Shown here piece after piece: positions 35,666 through 45,854 of a stretch of DNA of 64,000 nt; within the stretch, counting starts at the first letter, position 1, and each line of letters begins with the position of its first letter. The position numbers and the translations under genes were made by a program. This DNA is from Leisingera sp. M658 (GTDB lineage Bacteria; Pseudomonadota; Alphaproteobacteria; Rhodobacterales; Rhodobacteraceae): the NCBI RefSeq assembly GCF_025144145.1, contig NZ_CP083546.1, forward strand, positions 2,930,501 to 2,994,500. The letters run 5' to 3'. The notes under the pieces are model-generated. The model was given only the letters and a program-made list of their open reading frames with translations, searched no databases and was not told where the DNA came from.

Positions 35666-36571
35666 ATGCCCGGCATCGCCCCGCGTTATTGGATGATGAT
35701 CGCCGCCCTTGGCTTGGTTTGGGGTGCCACCTTTCTGCTGATCAAGCTGGCACTGGAAGGCATCACACCGTTCTGGCTGGCCGCCGGGCGGATCGGATTT
35801 GCGGCCCTTTTGCTTGGCGCAATCTGGGGCTGGCGCGGTTTCAAGCTGTTCCGGGGCGAGGCCAACTGGCCCTCAATCATCATCATCGGCATCCTTAGCA
35901 CCGCCCTGCCTTTCATGATGATCTCCTGGGGGCAGCAGCATGTCTCCTCGGGTTTTACCGGCGTCAGCATGGCGGCAATCCCGTTGATGGTGCTGCCGCT
36001 GGCGCATTTTTTTGTGCCAGGAGAGCAGATGACCCTGCGCCGCCTGATTGGCTTCAGCATCGGATTTGCAGGTGTCGCCCTATTGATTGGCAGCAAGGCG
36101 TTTGAAACCAGCGGTGCTGAACTGGAGGCCTATGGCCGCGCCGCCTGCCTGACGGCGGCGGCCTGTTACTCGGTCAGCTCGATCCTGACCCGGCGCCTGC
36201 CGCCCGCCGATCCGGTCGGGTTGGCAGCCATCTTTCTGGTGATCGGCTGTTTCATCATCTTCCCGGCCGCCTGGGCCGCCGAAGGCCCGCCGGTGATGCC
36301 GGACACCCAAACGCTGCTGATCGCCGCTATCCTCGGCCTGATCCCCACAGCTGCTGCCAACCTGCTGCGGGTCATCGTGGTCCGGGAAGCGGGACCGACC
36401 TTCATGACCTTGACCAACTATCAGGTGCCGGTCTGGGCCGTGGTGCTGGGTGCTGTCTTCCTGGGCGAGGATCTGCCACCCTCGATGCTGCTGGCAATGG
36501 GGATGATCCTGGGCGGTCTCGGCCTCAGCCAGTTCGGCAAGCTAAGCCGTCTGTTCACCAAAGGCGGCTAA
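35666..36571 (+). CDS. EamA/DMT-family permease (second copy)
   Basis: A 301-residue, ten-helix EamA protein clearly related to the upstream copy (WGATFLLIKLAL versus WGASFMAVSLAL; TLTNYQVPVWAV versus STVNYQVPVWSV). It has its own ribosome-binding site (AGGAGA). A tandem duplication is the simplest explanation. It is convergent with glmM. Confidence 0.92.
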   Translation: MPGIAPRYWMMIAALGLVWGATFLLIKLALEGITPFWLAAGRIGFAALLLGAIWGWRGFKLFRGEANWPSIIIIGILSTALPFMMISWGQQHVSSGFTGVSMAAIPLMVLPLAHFFVPGEQMTLRRLIGFSIGFAGVALLIGSKAFETSGAELEAYGRAACLTAAACYSVSSILTRRLPPADPVGLAAIFLVIGCFIIFPAAWAAEGPPVMPDTQTLLIAAILGLIPTAAANLLRVIVVREAGPTFMTLTNYQVPVWAVVLGAVFLGEDLPPSMLLAMGMILGGLGLSQFGKLSRLFTKGG

Positions 36572-36586
36572 GCGCCCCCAGCCAAG

Positions 36587-37933
36587 TTATTCTGCGACGG
36601 CGGCCTCAACCGCAGCCACCACGCTGTCAACGGCCAGCGCCATCAGCCCCGCGTCCTCACATTCCGCCATTACCCGCACCAGAGGTTCGGTTCCGGACTT
36701 GCGGATCAAAAGACGCCCCTGACCGGTCAGTGCTTTCTCAGCAGCGGCAATCGCCTCCTGCACGCGCTCATCGTCCAATGGCGCCTGGCCGGACTGGAAG
36801 CGCACATTGCGCAGCCGCTGCGGCACGGTCTGGAACTGATGCGCCAGCTCAGACGCCAATTTGCCGGTCTGCACCATCTCAGCCAGGAAATGCAGCCCTG
36901 CCATCAGCCCGTCGCCGGTGGTGGCGTAATCGCTCATCACGATATGGCCCGACTGCTCACCGCCCAGGTTAAAGCCACCCTCGCGCATCCGCTCCACCAC
37001 ATAGCGGTCGCCGACGGCAGTGCGCTCCAGCCCCAGCCCCTTGCTTTCCAGGTGCCGTTCCAGCCCGAGGTTCGACATCACCGTAGCGACCAGCGCTCCG
37101 CCTGCCAGCTGGCCCTGCTCCGCCCAGCGGGTGGCCAGCAAGGCCATCAGCTGATCGCCATCGGCCACGGTGCCGGTCTCGTCAATCACGATCACCCGGT
37201 CGGCATCGCCATCCAGGCAAATACCGGCATGGGCGCCATGCGCCACAACCGCCTCAGCGGCGGTTTGCGGCTGGGTCGAGCCGCAGCCGCGGTTGATGTT
37301 CAAACCATCCGGCGAGACGCCAACCGGAATGACCTCGGCGCCCAGCTCCCACAGGACCTCGGGCGCTGCCCGGTGGGCTGCTCCATTGGCGCAGTCGATC
37401 ACCACTTTCAGCCCGTTCAGGCCAAGATTGCGCGGCAGCGAGCTTTTGACCCGCTCGCCGTAACGGAAACGGGCATCGTCGATCCGCTTGGCACGGCCGA
37501 TATTAGCGGCCTGCGCGGCTTCGACCCCCGCATCGATGAGGGCTTCGATCTCCATCTCGGCGCTGTCCGACAGTTTGAACCCGTCGGGGCCGAAGAACTT
37601 GATGCCGTTATCCTCGGAAGGGTTGTGGCTGGCCGAGATCATCACCCCCAGGTCGGCCCGCATCGACCGGGTCATCAGCCCCACCGCAGGTGTCGGCACC
37701 GGACCCAGCAGCAGCACGTTCATGCCTGTGGAGGTCAACCCCGCCGTTAGCGCGTTCTCAAACATATAGCCGGACAGCCTTGTGTCCTTGCCGATCACCA
37801 CCCGGTGCACGCCAGACCCGTCACGCCGGAAGTAACGCCCGACTGCGGCGCCGATGCGCAGCGCCATCTCGGCGGTCATGGGATGGGTATTGGCAGTGCC
37901 GCGCACGCCATCAGTGCCAAAGAGTTTACGCAT
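36587..37933 (-). CDS. glmM: Phosphoglucosamine mutase
   Basis: A 448-residue enzyme converting glucosamine-6-phosphate to the 1-phosphate for peptidoglycan and LPS precursors. The catalytic serine is S102 in ISASHNP, as in E. coli GlmM, with the metal segment DGDADR and the C-terminal phosphate loop [12 protein letters not shown]. The ATG at 37933 gives [12 protein letters not shown]; the longer frame runs back into folP. It is 22 bases after folP in one minus-strand operon. Confidence 0.97.
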   Translation of the reverse strand: MRKLFGTDGVRGTANTHPMTAEMALRIGAAVGRYFRRDGSGVHRVVIGKDTRLSGYMFENALTAGLTSTGMNVLLLGPVPTPAVGLMTRSMRADLGVMISASHNPSEDNGIKFFGPDGFKLSDSAEMEIEALIDAGVEAAQAANIGRAKRIDDARFRYGERVKSSLPRNLGLNGLKVVIDCANGAAHRAAPEVLWELGAEVIPVGVSPDGLNINRGCGSTQPQTAAEAVVAHGAHAGICLDGDADRVIVIDETGTVADGDQLMALLATRWAEQGQLAGGALVATVMSNLGLERHLESKGLGLERTAVGDRYVVERMREGGFNLGGEQSGHIVMSDYATTGDGLMAGLHFLAEMVQTGKLASELAHQFQTVPQRLRNVRFQSGQAPLDDERVQEAIAAAEKALTGQGRLLIRKSGTEPLVRVMAECEDAGLMALAVDSVVAAVEAAVAE

Positions 37934-37955
37934 TATGCTTTTCCTGCCAAAAGCC

Positions 37956-38951
37956 TCAGCGGACGGCCTGCCAAAGTCGCAGCGCCTGAACCGTTTCAGC
38001 AACGTCATGCACCCGCAGGAATTGCACGCCTTGCCCCAGGGCCGCAAGCCCCACTGCGATTGAGCCAGGTGCGCGGGCATCCGCGCGCGGCTCTTTGCCG
38101 ATTTTACCGATGAAACCTTTGCGGGACACGCCCAGCAAAATAGGGCAGCCAAGCCCGTGGAACAGGCTGAGATTGCGCAGCAGCGTCAGATTATGCGCCT
38201 GCGTCTTGCCAAAACCGATGCCAGGATCAATCACGATCTGTTCGCGGATCACGCCAATGGCCTCCAGCCGGTCGATCTGATCGCTCAGGAAGTCATAAAC
38301 GTCCAGCAGCACATTGGCGTAATGCGGGTCCTGTTGCATGGTGGCAGGATCGCCCTGCGCATGCATGATACAGACCGGCACGCTGGCCTGGGCCGCCAAT
38401 GGTGCCAGCGCCGGATCGAACGTGAAGCCTGAGACGTCGTTGAGCAGGTTTGCCCCCGCCTCCATCGCTTCCATGCCCACGGTGGCCTTGCGGGTATCAA
38501 TGGAGACCGGCACCGGGCTGGCCGCCCGGATTGCTGCGATTACCGGCGCGGTGCGGTCTATTTCCTCAGCCTCGGAAACCTCTTCGGCGCCCGGGCGGGT
38601 AGATTCGCCGCCGACGTCGATGATAGTGGCGCCCTCCTCCACCATCCGCAGGGCTGCCGCCTTGCCGGCCTCGACACCGGAATGCCGGCCGCCGTCCGAA
38701 AAACTGTCCGGGGTCGCATTCAGGATGCCCATGATCTGCGGCTGGGTCATGTCCAGCCCGGCAATCGACGCACGCCGCGCGCTTAAGCGGCGGCGCTCCT
38801 TCTCAGGCACCAGCCCTGCCGGTGCGATCCGCGGCGGTGCGTCGCGGCTCAGGATTTCAACCTCGGTAAACCACAGGGCACTGCCTGCCAGCGGGACCGC
38901 ACCTTCGGGGCGCGCCTCGCCATGCTGAACCAATGGCCGGTAATATATCAC
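37956..38951 (-). CDS. folP: Dihydropteroate synthase, with N-terminal extension
   Basis: A 331-residue enzyme joining pABA and dihydropterin pyrophosphate. Motifs are [30 protein letters not shown], and VSRKGFIG for the pABA and pterin sites. The first about 70 residues precede the usual start and have no clear assignment. The GTG start overlaps the folB stop (GTGA). Confidence 0.95.
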   Translation of the reverse strand: MIYYRPLVQHGEARPEGAVPLAGSALWFTEVEILSRDAPPRIAPAGLVPEKERRRLSARRASIAGLDMTQPQIMGILNATPDSFSDGGRHSGVEAGKAAALRMVEEGATIIDVGGESTRPGAEEVSEAEEIDRTAPVIAAIRAASPVPVSIDTRKATVGMEAMEAGANLLNDVSGFTFDPALAPLAAQASVPVCIMHAQGDPATMQQDPHYANVLLDVYDFLSDQIDRLEAIGVIREQIVIDPGIGFGKTQAHNLTLLRNLSLFHGLGCPILLGVSRKGFIGKIGKEPRADARAPGSIAVGLAALGQGVQFLRVHDVAETVQALRLWQAVR

Positions 38952-39868
38952 AGTTGTGTTTGCTCCACGCTGACGGCCCGCAAGGGGACACCGGGATTAT
39001 CAGGCAAATCCCCGCCAAGCACAATCATTTCACCCGCCTCAAAGGTCGCCGCAAACCAGGCCGCCAGCGCAACCGAGTTCGACGGCGGGGCCGAGGGGCC
39101 TTCCACCGCGTCCAGCACGATCTTGGACGGCGCCCAGACGCAGATCTGGCCGTTCTTGATCGCCCAGTCCAGCTCGGTCCGGGTCGAAACCACCACGCAA
39201 CGGTCATCCTTGGCGGCAAGGCGCCAGGCGTTCTGTTCGATTGCCAGCAGATCGATCCGGCGCTGTGTCCATTTGTGACCGGTGGTGGGGACCTCCAGCA
39301 GGTGGGCGCCAACGCACAGGATCAGCGGCCGCCGGCGGCATTCCATCTGGTCGATCCAGGCGGTCAGGTTGCCGCTGTCGATCGCGTCGTTAGACAGATA
39401 CATCAGCCGCGGATGCGGGCGCTCTTCTTCATCCACCGGATGGGTGATCTGGTCCTTGGAGCGCACCACTTCGACGCCCAGCGCGCCGGGACCGCGGTCC
39501 AGTTTTTCGATCCGCACAAAGGCGCGCACCGCCTGATGCTCCAGCAGGATCCGCTCGGCCACCCGTTCGGCCAGTGTCTCCAAAAGGTTCAGCCGTTCGG
39601 CCGCCAGCTCATGGGCGATTGCCTCGGTCAGCTTGTCATAAGACAGAATCCGGTCGACATCGTCATCCAGGTCCTTGGGCAACGGCGCAATTTCGACCAC
39701 CACATTGAAGCTGATCCGCTGGGTCGAGCCGCGCTCGGCCTGAAAGGCGCCGATCTCCACCTCGACAGTGTGATCCCGCAGGGAAATGCGGTCCAGCGGT
39801 CCCGGCGCAGCAGTGGCCACAGAACGCTCGGACGGGTGCGCAAAGGCAAGGCGGATTTCAGAGGGCAT
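38948..39868 (-). CDS. folB: Dihydroneopterin aldolase with unassigned C-terminal domain
   Basis: A 306-residue protein, more than twice the usual length of about 120. Residues about 26-130 are the aldolase: DRISLRDHTVEVEIGAF, then a LSYDKLTEAI segment and RVAERILLEHQAVRAFVRIEKL. The remaining about 165 residues (from DEEERPHPRLMYL) form a separate globular-looking domain, with no HPPK motif and no family I can name. It is translationally coupled to folP. A folK gene is not in the window. Confidence 0.88.
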   Translation of the reverse strand: MPSEIRLAFAHPSERSVATAAPGPLDRISLRDHTVEVEIGAFQAERGSTQRISFNVVVEIAPLPKDLDDDVDRILSYDKLTEAIAHELAAERLNLLETLAERVAERILLEHQAVRAFVRIEKLDRGPGALGVEVVRSKDQITHPVDEEERPHPRLMYLSNDAIDSGNLTAWIDQMECRRRPLILCVGAHLLEVPTTGHKWTQRRIDLLAIEQNAWRLAAKDDRCVVVSTRTELDWAIKNGQICVWAPSKIVLDAVEGPSAPPSNSVALAAWFAATFEAGEMIVLGGDLPDNPGVPLRAVSVEQTQL

Positions 39869-39947
39869 GGGAAAACGGGCCTTTGGCTGGCAGTGTCAGG
39901 TGATGGGACCCAACAATAGTATTTCAGCGCCGTCATAACAGGCCCGC

Positions 39948-39987
39948 AAACGCCACGCCAGTAGCCGAAAGCGGCACTGGCGTGGCG
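39948..39987 (-). terminator. Hairpin after the wall-hydrolase gene
   Basis: A 12-bp stem (CGCCACGCCAGT and complement) has only TTT after it on the minus strand. It may be a weak or Rho-independent-like terminator, 12 bases past the stop. Confidence 0.5.
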
Positions 39988-39998
39988 CCTTCAGGCGG

Positions 39999-40652
39999 TC
40001 AGTTGCTCAGCGCCGTCCGGTAACGTTCGTCCCGGTAGAACAGATGCACGCCGATGCGCGCTGTGTTTGTGAAGGTGCGGCTCCAGCGCGGCCGGACCGC
40101 GGTGGTATGATAGTAGGTCGCACCGCCGGTCAGCTCTGACTTCAGCCCGTTCAGCGCGGCGCGTGCCACCTTGGCCACCCGCTGATACGCCTTCTTTTCG
40201 TTGATCACTTCCTTGTGGCCATCGCAGGTATAGGTGAACTGGCACTGGTACTTGCGCCCGGTTCCCTGCTTGATCACACCGCAAAGCGAATTCGGGAATT
40301 GCGCGCTCTTGACCCGGTTCAGGATCACTTCGGCCACTGCAAACTGGCCTTTTACGGTTTCACCGCGGGCCTCGAAATACAGCGCTTCGGCCAGACAGGC
40401 GAATTGCTCGCCGCCGGCAGCTTTCGGCTGGGCATCCAGCCACGCCTTGCTGTATTCGATCTGCGGCCGCGCCTTGCGGCTCTTGAACGCGTTGTTGCGG
40501 ATCCCGAAAAACCCGCTGAACTTCCGCGCAGGCACTGCGCTCAAACTGGCCTGTTCACGCTCGATCAGCGTACCCAGACCGGTTTCGGCAGCAACACTCT
40601 TACCCATCGCGATGGTGGCAGCCATCACGGCAATCATAGTCAACAATTTCAT
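39999..40652 (-). CDS. SleB/CwlJ-type cell wall hydrolase, exported
   Basis: A 217-residue exported protein with a signal peptide at residues 1-22 (to SVAAE). The Hydrolase_2 domain is visible as CLAEALYFEARGE, then VAEVILNRVKS, and WSRTFTNTARIGVHLFYRD. Such enzymes cleave peptidoglycan, in relatives during division or septum maintenance. A GGGGGAA upstream of the ATG is a good ribosome-binding site. Confidence 0.9.
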   Translation of the reverse strand: MKLLTMIAVMAATIAMGKSVAAETGLGTLIEREQASLSAVPARKFSGFFGIRNNAFKSRKARPQIEYSKAWLDAQPKAAGGEQFACLAEALYFEARGETVKGQFAVAEVILNRVKSAQFPNSLCGVIKQGTGRKYQCQFTYTCDGHKEVINEKKAYQRVAKVARAALNGLKSELTGGATYYHTTAVRPRWSRTFTNTARIGVHLFYRDERYRTALSN

Positions 40653-40823
40653 TCAGGGTTCCCCCGTCCTAGCAGCTTGTGCCCGGTTCCCCCGGCACAT
40701 GCGGTCGCATCCCTTAAGGTAAAAGACCCGAAACGTCCAGCGTTCGGGCTGCAACCGCACTTATGGGGAACACATGCACACCGCCGGTGTTACATCGGCG
40801 GCTGTTGGATGGCCCAATTTTTC

Positions 40824-43400
40824 TTAATATTTTGTGTATGTTGGCGCCGTCTGCCCGGTCTTTCCGGAAATTGCCAGCTGGGCTGCGGCCAATCGCGCAA
40901 CCGGGACCCGGAACGGGGAACATGAAACGTAATCAAAGCCCGCATCACGGCAAAAGGCAATCGATTCGGGGTTGCCGCCGTGCTCGCCGCAGATCGACAA
41001 AGTGATGGCGCTGTTTTCCGCCCGGCCGCGCTGCACACCCAGTTTCAGCAGCTCCCCCACCCCGTCGGTGTCCAGCACATGGAACGGATCCTCGGGAAAG
41101 ACCCCCTGGTTCACATAGTCCGACATGAACCGCCCGGCATCATCACGCGACAGCCCATAGGTCATCTGGGTCAGGTCATTGGTGCCAAAGCTGAGGAACG
41201 CGGTATGCGGTGAAATCTCACCCGCCCTGAGCGCCGCGCGCGGTGTTTCCACCATGACGCCCAGACGGTAGGTAAAGTCCTCGCCGCGCTCTGCCTTGAC
41301 CGCCGCGGCCACCGCATCGATGCGGGCCTTGACCAGCTCCACCTCGCGCTTGGCCGACACCAGAGGGATCATGATCTCTGGCACCACAGGCTCGCCCCAT
41401 TTCGACGCCTCCAAGGTGGCTTCAAAGATCGCCCGCGCCTGCATGTCATAGATTTCCGGAACCGTGACCCCCAGCCGCACACCGCGCAGGCCCAGCATGG
41501 GGTTGTATTCGCCCATTTCCTCGACCCGGCGGGTGACATCGCTGACCGGGATGCCCAGTGCCTCGGACAATTCCCGCTGACCGGTTTTGGTGGCAGGCAG
41601 GAATTCATGCAGCGGCGGATCGAACAGGCGGATGCAGACCGGCATCCCCTCCATGATCCGGAACAGTTCGCGGAAATCGTCACGCTGCATCGGCAGCAGC
41701 CGCTCCAGCACCGCAGCCCGCCCTGACGGCGTCTCGGCAAAAATCATCTCCCGCATCACCGTCAGGCGGCCGGGCTCAAAGAACATGTGTTCCGTGCGGC
41801 AGAGCCCGATGCCCTGCGCATTGAATTTCCGTGCCGTTTCAGCATCTTCCGGCGTATCAGCATTGGCGCGAATGCCAATGTCGCGGGCCTCGTCCGCCCA
41901 GGCCAGCAAGGTTTGCAGCGCCCCGTCCTGGGCCGCCTCCAGCATCGCCGGCTGGCCCGCCAGCACATGGCCGCTGCTGCCGTCGATCGTGATAATGTCA
42001 CCAGCCCGGAACACCCGGCCATCCGCCGCCTCCAGCATCTTGCGCTTGCTGTGGAATTTCATGTTCAGGGCGCCGACAATACACGGCAGCCCCAGCCCGC
42101 GGCCGATCACCGCAGCGTGGCTGGTCATGCCGCCCTTTTCGGTCAGCACCCCGGCAGCGGCATGCATTCCGCGCACGTCTTCAGGAGAGGTTTCCCGGCG
42201 CACCAGAATGCAAGGCTCCCCGCGGGACGCGCTGGCCTGCGCCCCGGCGGCGGTAAAGACCAGCTTGCCCGTGGCAGCCCCCGGGCTGGCGGCGATGCCG
42301 CTGCCAATCACATCCCGTTCCGCATCCGGCGCCACCTGGCGGTGCAGCATCTCATTCAGGATATGCGCATCCACCCGCATCAGCGCCTCTTCCTGCGGGA
42401 TAATGCCGTCTTCGGCCAGCGCTACAGCGATCCGCACCGCAGCCTGCGCCGAGCGCACCACCCGCACCCCGTCGAGGATATGCACGCGCCCGTTCTCAAT
42501 GACAAACTCCAGCTGCATTTCCTCACGCAGCTTCTCACGCATCAGCGCGGCATGGGATTGAATGTCCGCAAAAGCCTCCGGCGCCAGCTCCTCCAGCGAC
42601 AGCCCGCGCGTATCCCTGGCCAGATACAGCGCCTTAGCCCCAGCCCCCAGCGCATCGCGCCCCTGGCTTTGGCTCAGGTAGCGTCCGGTCAGCCTGGGGC
42701 TGCCGGTGGTCGAATTCACCAGCTGCAGCACGCCGGAGCCGCATTCGCCCTGGCCGACACCGGGGATCATTTCCTGCACCACTAGCCCCAGGCCTGCATC
42801 AGCAGGTGCGCCCTTGGCCTGGCGCAAGAGCCGCGCCGAGGTGCCTTCCCAGGCCCGCGCCATCGACCGCAGCACCGCCGCCAGCTGTTCGCCTGGATCC
42901 TGCGGGAAAGGCTCATCCGTTTCCGCCTCGTAAGCGTGCAGGATCTCGCTCAGCGCGTCCGGGCCGCCATCCTCGACATCGTCGAACACATCCGGGTCCA
43001 GCCGCGCCACATGCACTGCATAAGATTGCACAAAGCGCAGGAACAAAGCCGCGGCGGCCTCGCGGCCCAGACTGTCGCAAAGATCCACGTAACGCGCGTC
43101 ATTCATGCCGATATTCAGGATCGCGCCCGGTCCGCCCCAATCCGGATCCTCGGAAGACGGGCGCACGCACAGCAGCGCCTCCGGGTCGAATTCGCTCAGC
43201 ACTGCTGTCAGATCCGGCATCTGGCCTTCGGCAATGGAATGCACCGCATCAAAAGACAGCGCCACTGTGCGCGGCACCGGCAGGTCCAGCCGCTCCAGCC
43301 GCTGCAGGCATTTCGCCCGCCCGCCATGGGTGGTGGCGGCAATCGGTGCGGTCGCGGTGATCAGGGAAGCCGGCGGGATCTGTTCGAAATCTTTCTGCAC
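40824..43400 (-). CDS. ppdK: Pyruvate, phosphate dikinase
   Basis: An 858-residue three-domain enzyme interconverting pyruvate, ATP and phosphate with PEP, AMP and pyrophosphate. The ATP-grasp N-terminus is diverged (THGGRAKCLQRL rather than LGGKGANL). The phosphohistidine domain has GVLTEKGGMTSHAAVIGRG. The TIM barrel has GLCRTEHMFF and the catalytic Cys in SICGEHGGNP. A strong AAAGGAG ten bases before the GTG at 43400 supports that start over the ATG at 43442. It follows glyS, but a terminator lies between them. Confidence 0.9.
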   Translation of the reverse strand: MQKDFEQIPPASLITATAPIAATTHGGRAKCLQRLERLDLPVPRTVALSFDAVHSIAEGQMPDLTAVLSEFDPEALLCVRPSSEDPDWGGPGAILNIGMNDARYVDLCDSLGREAAAALFLRFVQSYAVHVARLDPDVFDDVEDGGPDALSEILHAYEAETDEPFPQDPGEQLAAVLRSMARAWEGTSARLLRQAKGAPADAGLGLVVQEMIPGVGQGECGSGVLQLVNSTTGSPRLTGRYLSQSQGRDALGAGAKALYLARDTRGLSLEELAPEAFADIQSHAALMREKLREEMQLEFVIENGRVHILDGVRVVRSAQAAVRIAVALAEDGIIPQEEALMRVDAHILNEMLHRQVAPDAERDVIGSGIAASPGAATGKLVFTAAGAQASASRGEPCILVRRETSPEDVRGMHAAAGVLTEKGGMTSHAAVIGRGLGLPCIVGALNMKFHSKRKMLEAADGRVFRAGDIITIDGSSGHVLAGQPAMLEAAQDGALQTLLAWADEARDIGIRANADTPEDAETARKFNAQGIGLCRTEHMFFEPGRLTVMREMIFAETPSGRAAVLERLLPMQRDDFRELFRIMEGMPVCIRLFDPPLHEFLPATKTGQRELSEALGIPVSDVTRRVEEMGEYNPMLGLRGVRLGVTVPEIYDMQARAIFEATLEASKWGEPVVPEIMIPLVSAKREVELVKARIDAVAAAVKAERGEDFTYRLGVMVETPRAALRAGEISPHTAFLSFGTNDLTQMTYGLSRDDAGRFMSDYVNQGVFPEDPFHVLDTDGVGELLKLGVQRGRAENSAITLSICGEHGGNPESIAFCRDAGFDYVSCSPFRVPVARLAAAQLAISGKTGQTAPTYTKY

Positions 43401-43493
43401 TGCAGCACGTCTCCTTTGCAAGTCACCATAAGGACAAGACATGATCGCGCAAGGGGCTTGTAACCGCCCTCCGGCAACTGGGCGCGGTTCTGC

Positions 43494-43528
43494 AAAAGAA
43501 AACCGGCCTTCCCTTGCGGAAAGGCCGG
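43494..43528 (-). terminator. Intrinsic terminator after glyS
   Basis: CCGGCCTT pairs with AAGGCCGG. On the minus strand the stem is followed by TTTTCTTTT. It lies 50 bases after the glyS stop. Confidence 0.8.
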
Positions 43529-43544
43529 ACCCTGCGGGGCGGGT

Positions 43545-43570
43545 ATTTTGGACCAGAAAGAAGCAGCCGG
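43545..43570 (+). repeat. Roseobacter-type TATTTT intergenic motif
   Basis: GGCGGGTATTTTGGACC followed by AGAAAGAAGC, between glyS and its terminator. A related sequence appears inverted near 57948-57977. I recall such motifs as frequent in this bacterial group, but that is memory and not shown here. Confidence 0.4.
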
Positions 43571-43577
43571 CTGGTGC

Positions 43578-45845
43578 TCAGCCTTCAACCTTGGTGAGGT
43601 CAGCAACCTGGCCGCAGACCTGGCGGATCTGGCTGAGGAGGTTCAGGCGGTTGCGGCGGACGATGTCGCTGTCGGCATTCACCTGCACTGCCTCAAAGAA
43701 CGCATCTATCGGCGCGCGCAGGGCGGCCATGCCCCGCATGGCAGCCGCGAAATCTTCGGCCTCGATGGCCGGAGAGATCGCCGCCCCGCCTGCCTCCAGC
43801 GCGTCGAACAGTGCCTTTTCGGTGTCGTCCTCGGCAAATTTGCGGTCGGCGCCATAGGAGTATTCGACGCCGTCTTTTTCCTCGGCCTGAGACAGGATGT
43901 TGTTGGCGCGTTTGAAGCCTTGCAGCAGGTTGGTGCCGTCCTCGGTCTTCATGAAGTCTTCGAGTGCGCGGGCGCGTTTGACCAGCAGGGTCAGATCGTC
44001 GTTACCGTCCATGGCGATGCAAGCGTCGATCACATCATGGCGGATGCCCTGATCGCGCAGGAAAACCTTGAGGCGGTCGTGGAAGAAGGAGAGGAGGTCG
44101 GTGGGTGCGTGGTCGAGATACTTGGTGTATTCGGCCAGTTCCGCAGCAAGCGCTTTGAGCTCTCGCTCCATGGCGGGCAACTGCTCCTCAAGTTCTTTAC
44201 GGGTACCCGAAATCAACGTCCCTAGATACGTGGGGTCGGATAGAAGCCCCTTCACTCGATCAACCTCCGATTCCAGATAGTATAGAGCACCTTCCAAGGA
44301 AGCCTTCTTGGGCTGTTTAGCTAAACCTGCCGCGAAAACGGATTTTAGTCCGACCCGCACATCATTCTCCAGCACCAGCCGGATCACCCCCAGCGCGGCT
44401 CGGCGCAGGGCAAAGGGGTCTTTCGACCCGGTGGGCTTTTCATCAATCGCCCAGAATCCGGTCAGCGTGTCCAGCTTGTCGGCCAGCGCAACGGCAACCG
44501 AAACAGGCTCTGACGGGACATCATCGCCCGGTCCCAGCGGCGAATAATGCTGCTCGCAGGCGTTTGCCACTTCCTGCGGCAGACCGGCGGCCTGTGCATA
44601 GTAGCGGCCCATCAGGCCCTGCAGTTCCGGGAATTCATAAACCATTTCAGAGCTGAGGTCGGCCTTGGCGACCCGCGCCGCCTGCTCTGCCAGACCGGCA
44701 TTGGCGCCGACATCCGGCGCGATCTCGCGGGCCAGCGCGGCGATGCGGTCAATCCGCGCCGCCTGGGTGCCCAGTTTGTTGTGAAATGTCACGTTGCCGA
44801 GGTTTTCGACCCAGGACCCCATGCCAGCCTCGGACTTGGCGGTGCGCAGGTCGTTTTCCCAGAAGAACTTGGCGTCGGCCAGCCGCGCCGACAGTACTTT
44901 TTGATTGCCCGCCAGAATGGTGGCGCCATTGTCCACGGTCTCGCGGTTGGCAACGGTGATGAATTTCTCGATCCGCCCGGTCTTGTTTTTTTTGACCGAG
45001 AAGAACTTCTGGTGCTCCTTCATGGACGTCTGCAGCACTTCGGCCGGCAGCTCCAGGAATTCGGCGTCGATGGCGCCCATCAGCACCACCGGGCATTCCA
45101 CCAATCCGGCAACCTCGGCCAGAAGACCCTTGTCTTCGACCACCTCCAGGCCGCTGGCAAAGGCCTGATTGGTAGCCTCCTGCCAGATCGCCTCGGCCCG
45201 TTCGCGGGGGTCCAGCACCACATGCGCGCGCTTCAGCTTGGCGGCGTAGTCGTCAAAACCGGTGACGGTGATCTGGTCCGGAGCCATGAAGCGGTGGCCG
45301 CGAGTGATGTTGCCGGATTTAATACCGTCGATGTCCAGTTCCACCACGGTCGCGCCTGCCTCATCCGACAGGATACACAGGATTGAATGCAAGGGGCGCA
45401 CCCAGCGCAAAGTTCCGGCGCCCCAGCGCATGGATTTGGGCCAGGGGAAGGTGCGGATGGTGGTTTCCAGTACCTCGGCAATGATCTCTGCTGCCGCACG
45501 CCCCGGCTTTTCGATCAGGGCGAAATAGACCGCACCCTTGGGGGTCTCGCGCTCTTCCAGCTGATCGCGGGTCAGGCCTGCGCCGCGCAGGAAGCCCTCG
45601 ATTGCCTTGTCGGGCGCGCCGACCTTGGGGCCTTTGCGTTCTTCGCGGATGGTGGGGCTTTCCGCCAAGAGACCGTCAACCGCCAGCGTCAGGCGGCGCG
45701 GCGTCGACAGCGCTGCGGCACCGGCATAGGTCAGACCCGCCTCGACCAGGCCATCGGTCACGCGTTTCTTCAGATCCTCGGCGGCACGCGCCTGCATGCG
45801 GGCCGGGATTTCTTCGGAAAAGAGTTCAATCAGCAGATCGGGCAT
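43578..45845 (-). CDS. glyS: Glycyl-tRNA synthetase beta subunit
   Basis: A 755-residue subunit of the tetrameric bacterial glycine-tRNA ligase. The N-terminus LLIELFSEEIPARMQ, FPWPKSMRWG, KRLTDAKFF-like SARLADAKFFWENDL and the C-terminal DALR-type anticodon region (ECFDRVMVM in relatives, here DDLTLLVKRARAL) fit the family. It is the last gene of the run glyQ, DUF6446, gltS, glyS. Its start follows the gltS end by nine bases. Confidence 0.97.
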   Translation of the reverse strand: MPDLLIELFSEEIPARMQARAAEDLKKRVTDGLVEAGLTYAGAAALSTPRRLTLAVDGLLAESPTIREERKGPKVGAPDKAIEGFLRGAGLTRDQLEERETPKGAVYFALIEKPGRAAAEIIAEVLETTIRTFPWPKSMRWGAGTLRWVRPLHSILCILSDEAGATVVELDIDGIKSGNITRGHRFMAPDQITVTGFDDYAAKLKRAHVVLDPRERAEAIWQEATNQAFASGLEVVEDKGLLAEVAGLVECPVVLMGAIDAEFLELPAEVLQTSMKEHQKFFSVKKNKTGRIEKFITVANRETVDNGATILAGNQKVLSARLADAKFFWENDLRTAKSEAGMGSWVENLGNVTFHNKLGTQAARIDRIAALAREIAPDVGANAGLAEQAARVAKADLSSEMVYEFPELQGLMGRYYAQAAGLPQEVANACEQHYSPLGPGDDVPSEPVSVAVALADKLDTLTGFWAIDEKPTGSKDPFALRRAALGVIRLVLENDVRVGLKSVFAAGLAKQPKKASLEGALYYLESEVDRVKGLLSDPTYLGTLISGTRKELEEQLPAMERELKALAAELAEYTKYLDHAPTDLLSFFHDRLKVFLRDQGIRHDVIDACIAMDGNDDLTLLVKRARALEDFMKTEDGTNLLQGFKRANNILSQAEEKDGVEYSYGADRKFAEDDTEKALFDALEAGGAAISPAIEAEDFAAAMRGMAALRAPIDAFFEAVQVNADSDIVRRNRLNLLSQIRQVCGQVADLTKVEG

Positions 45846-45854
45846 CGGGGGTCC

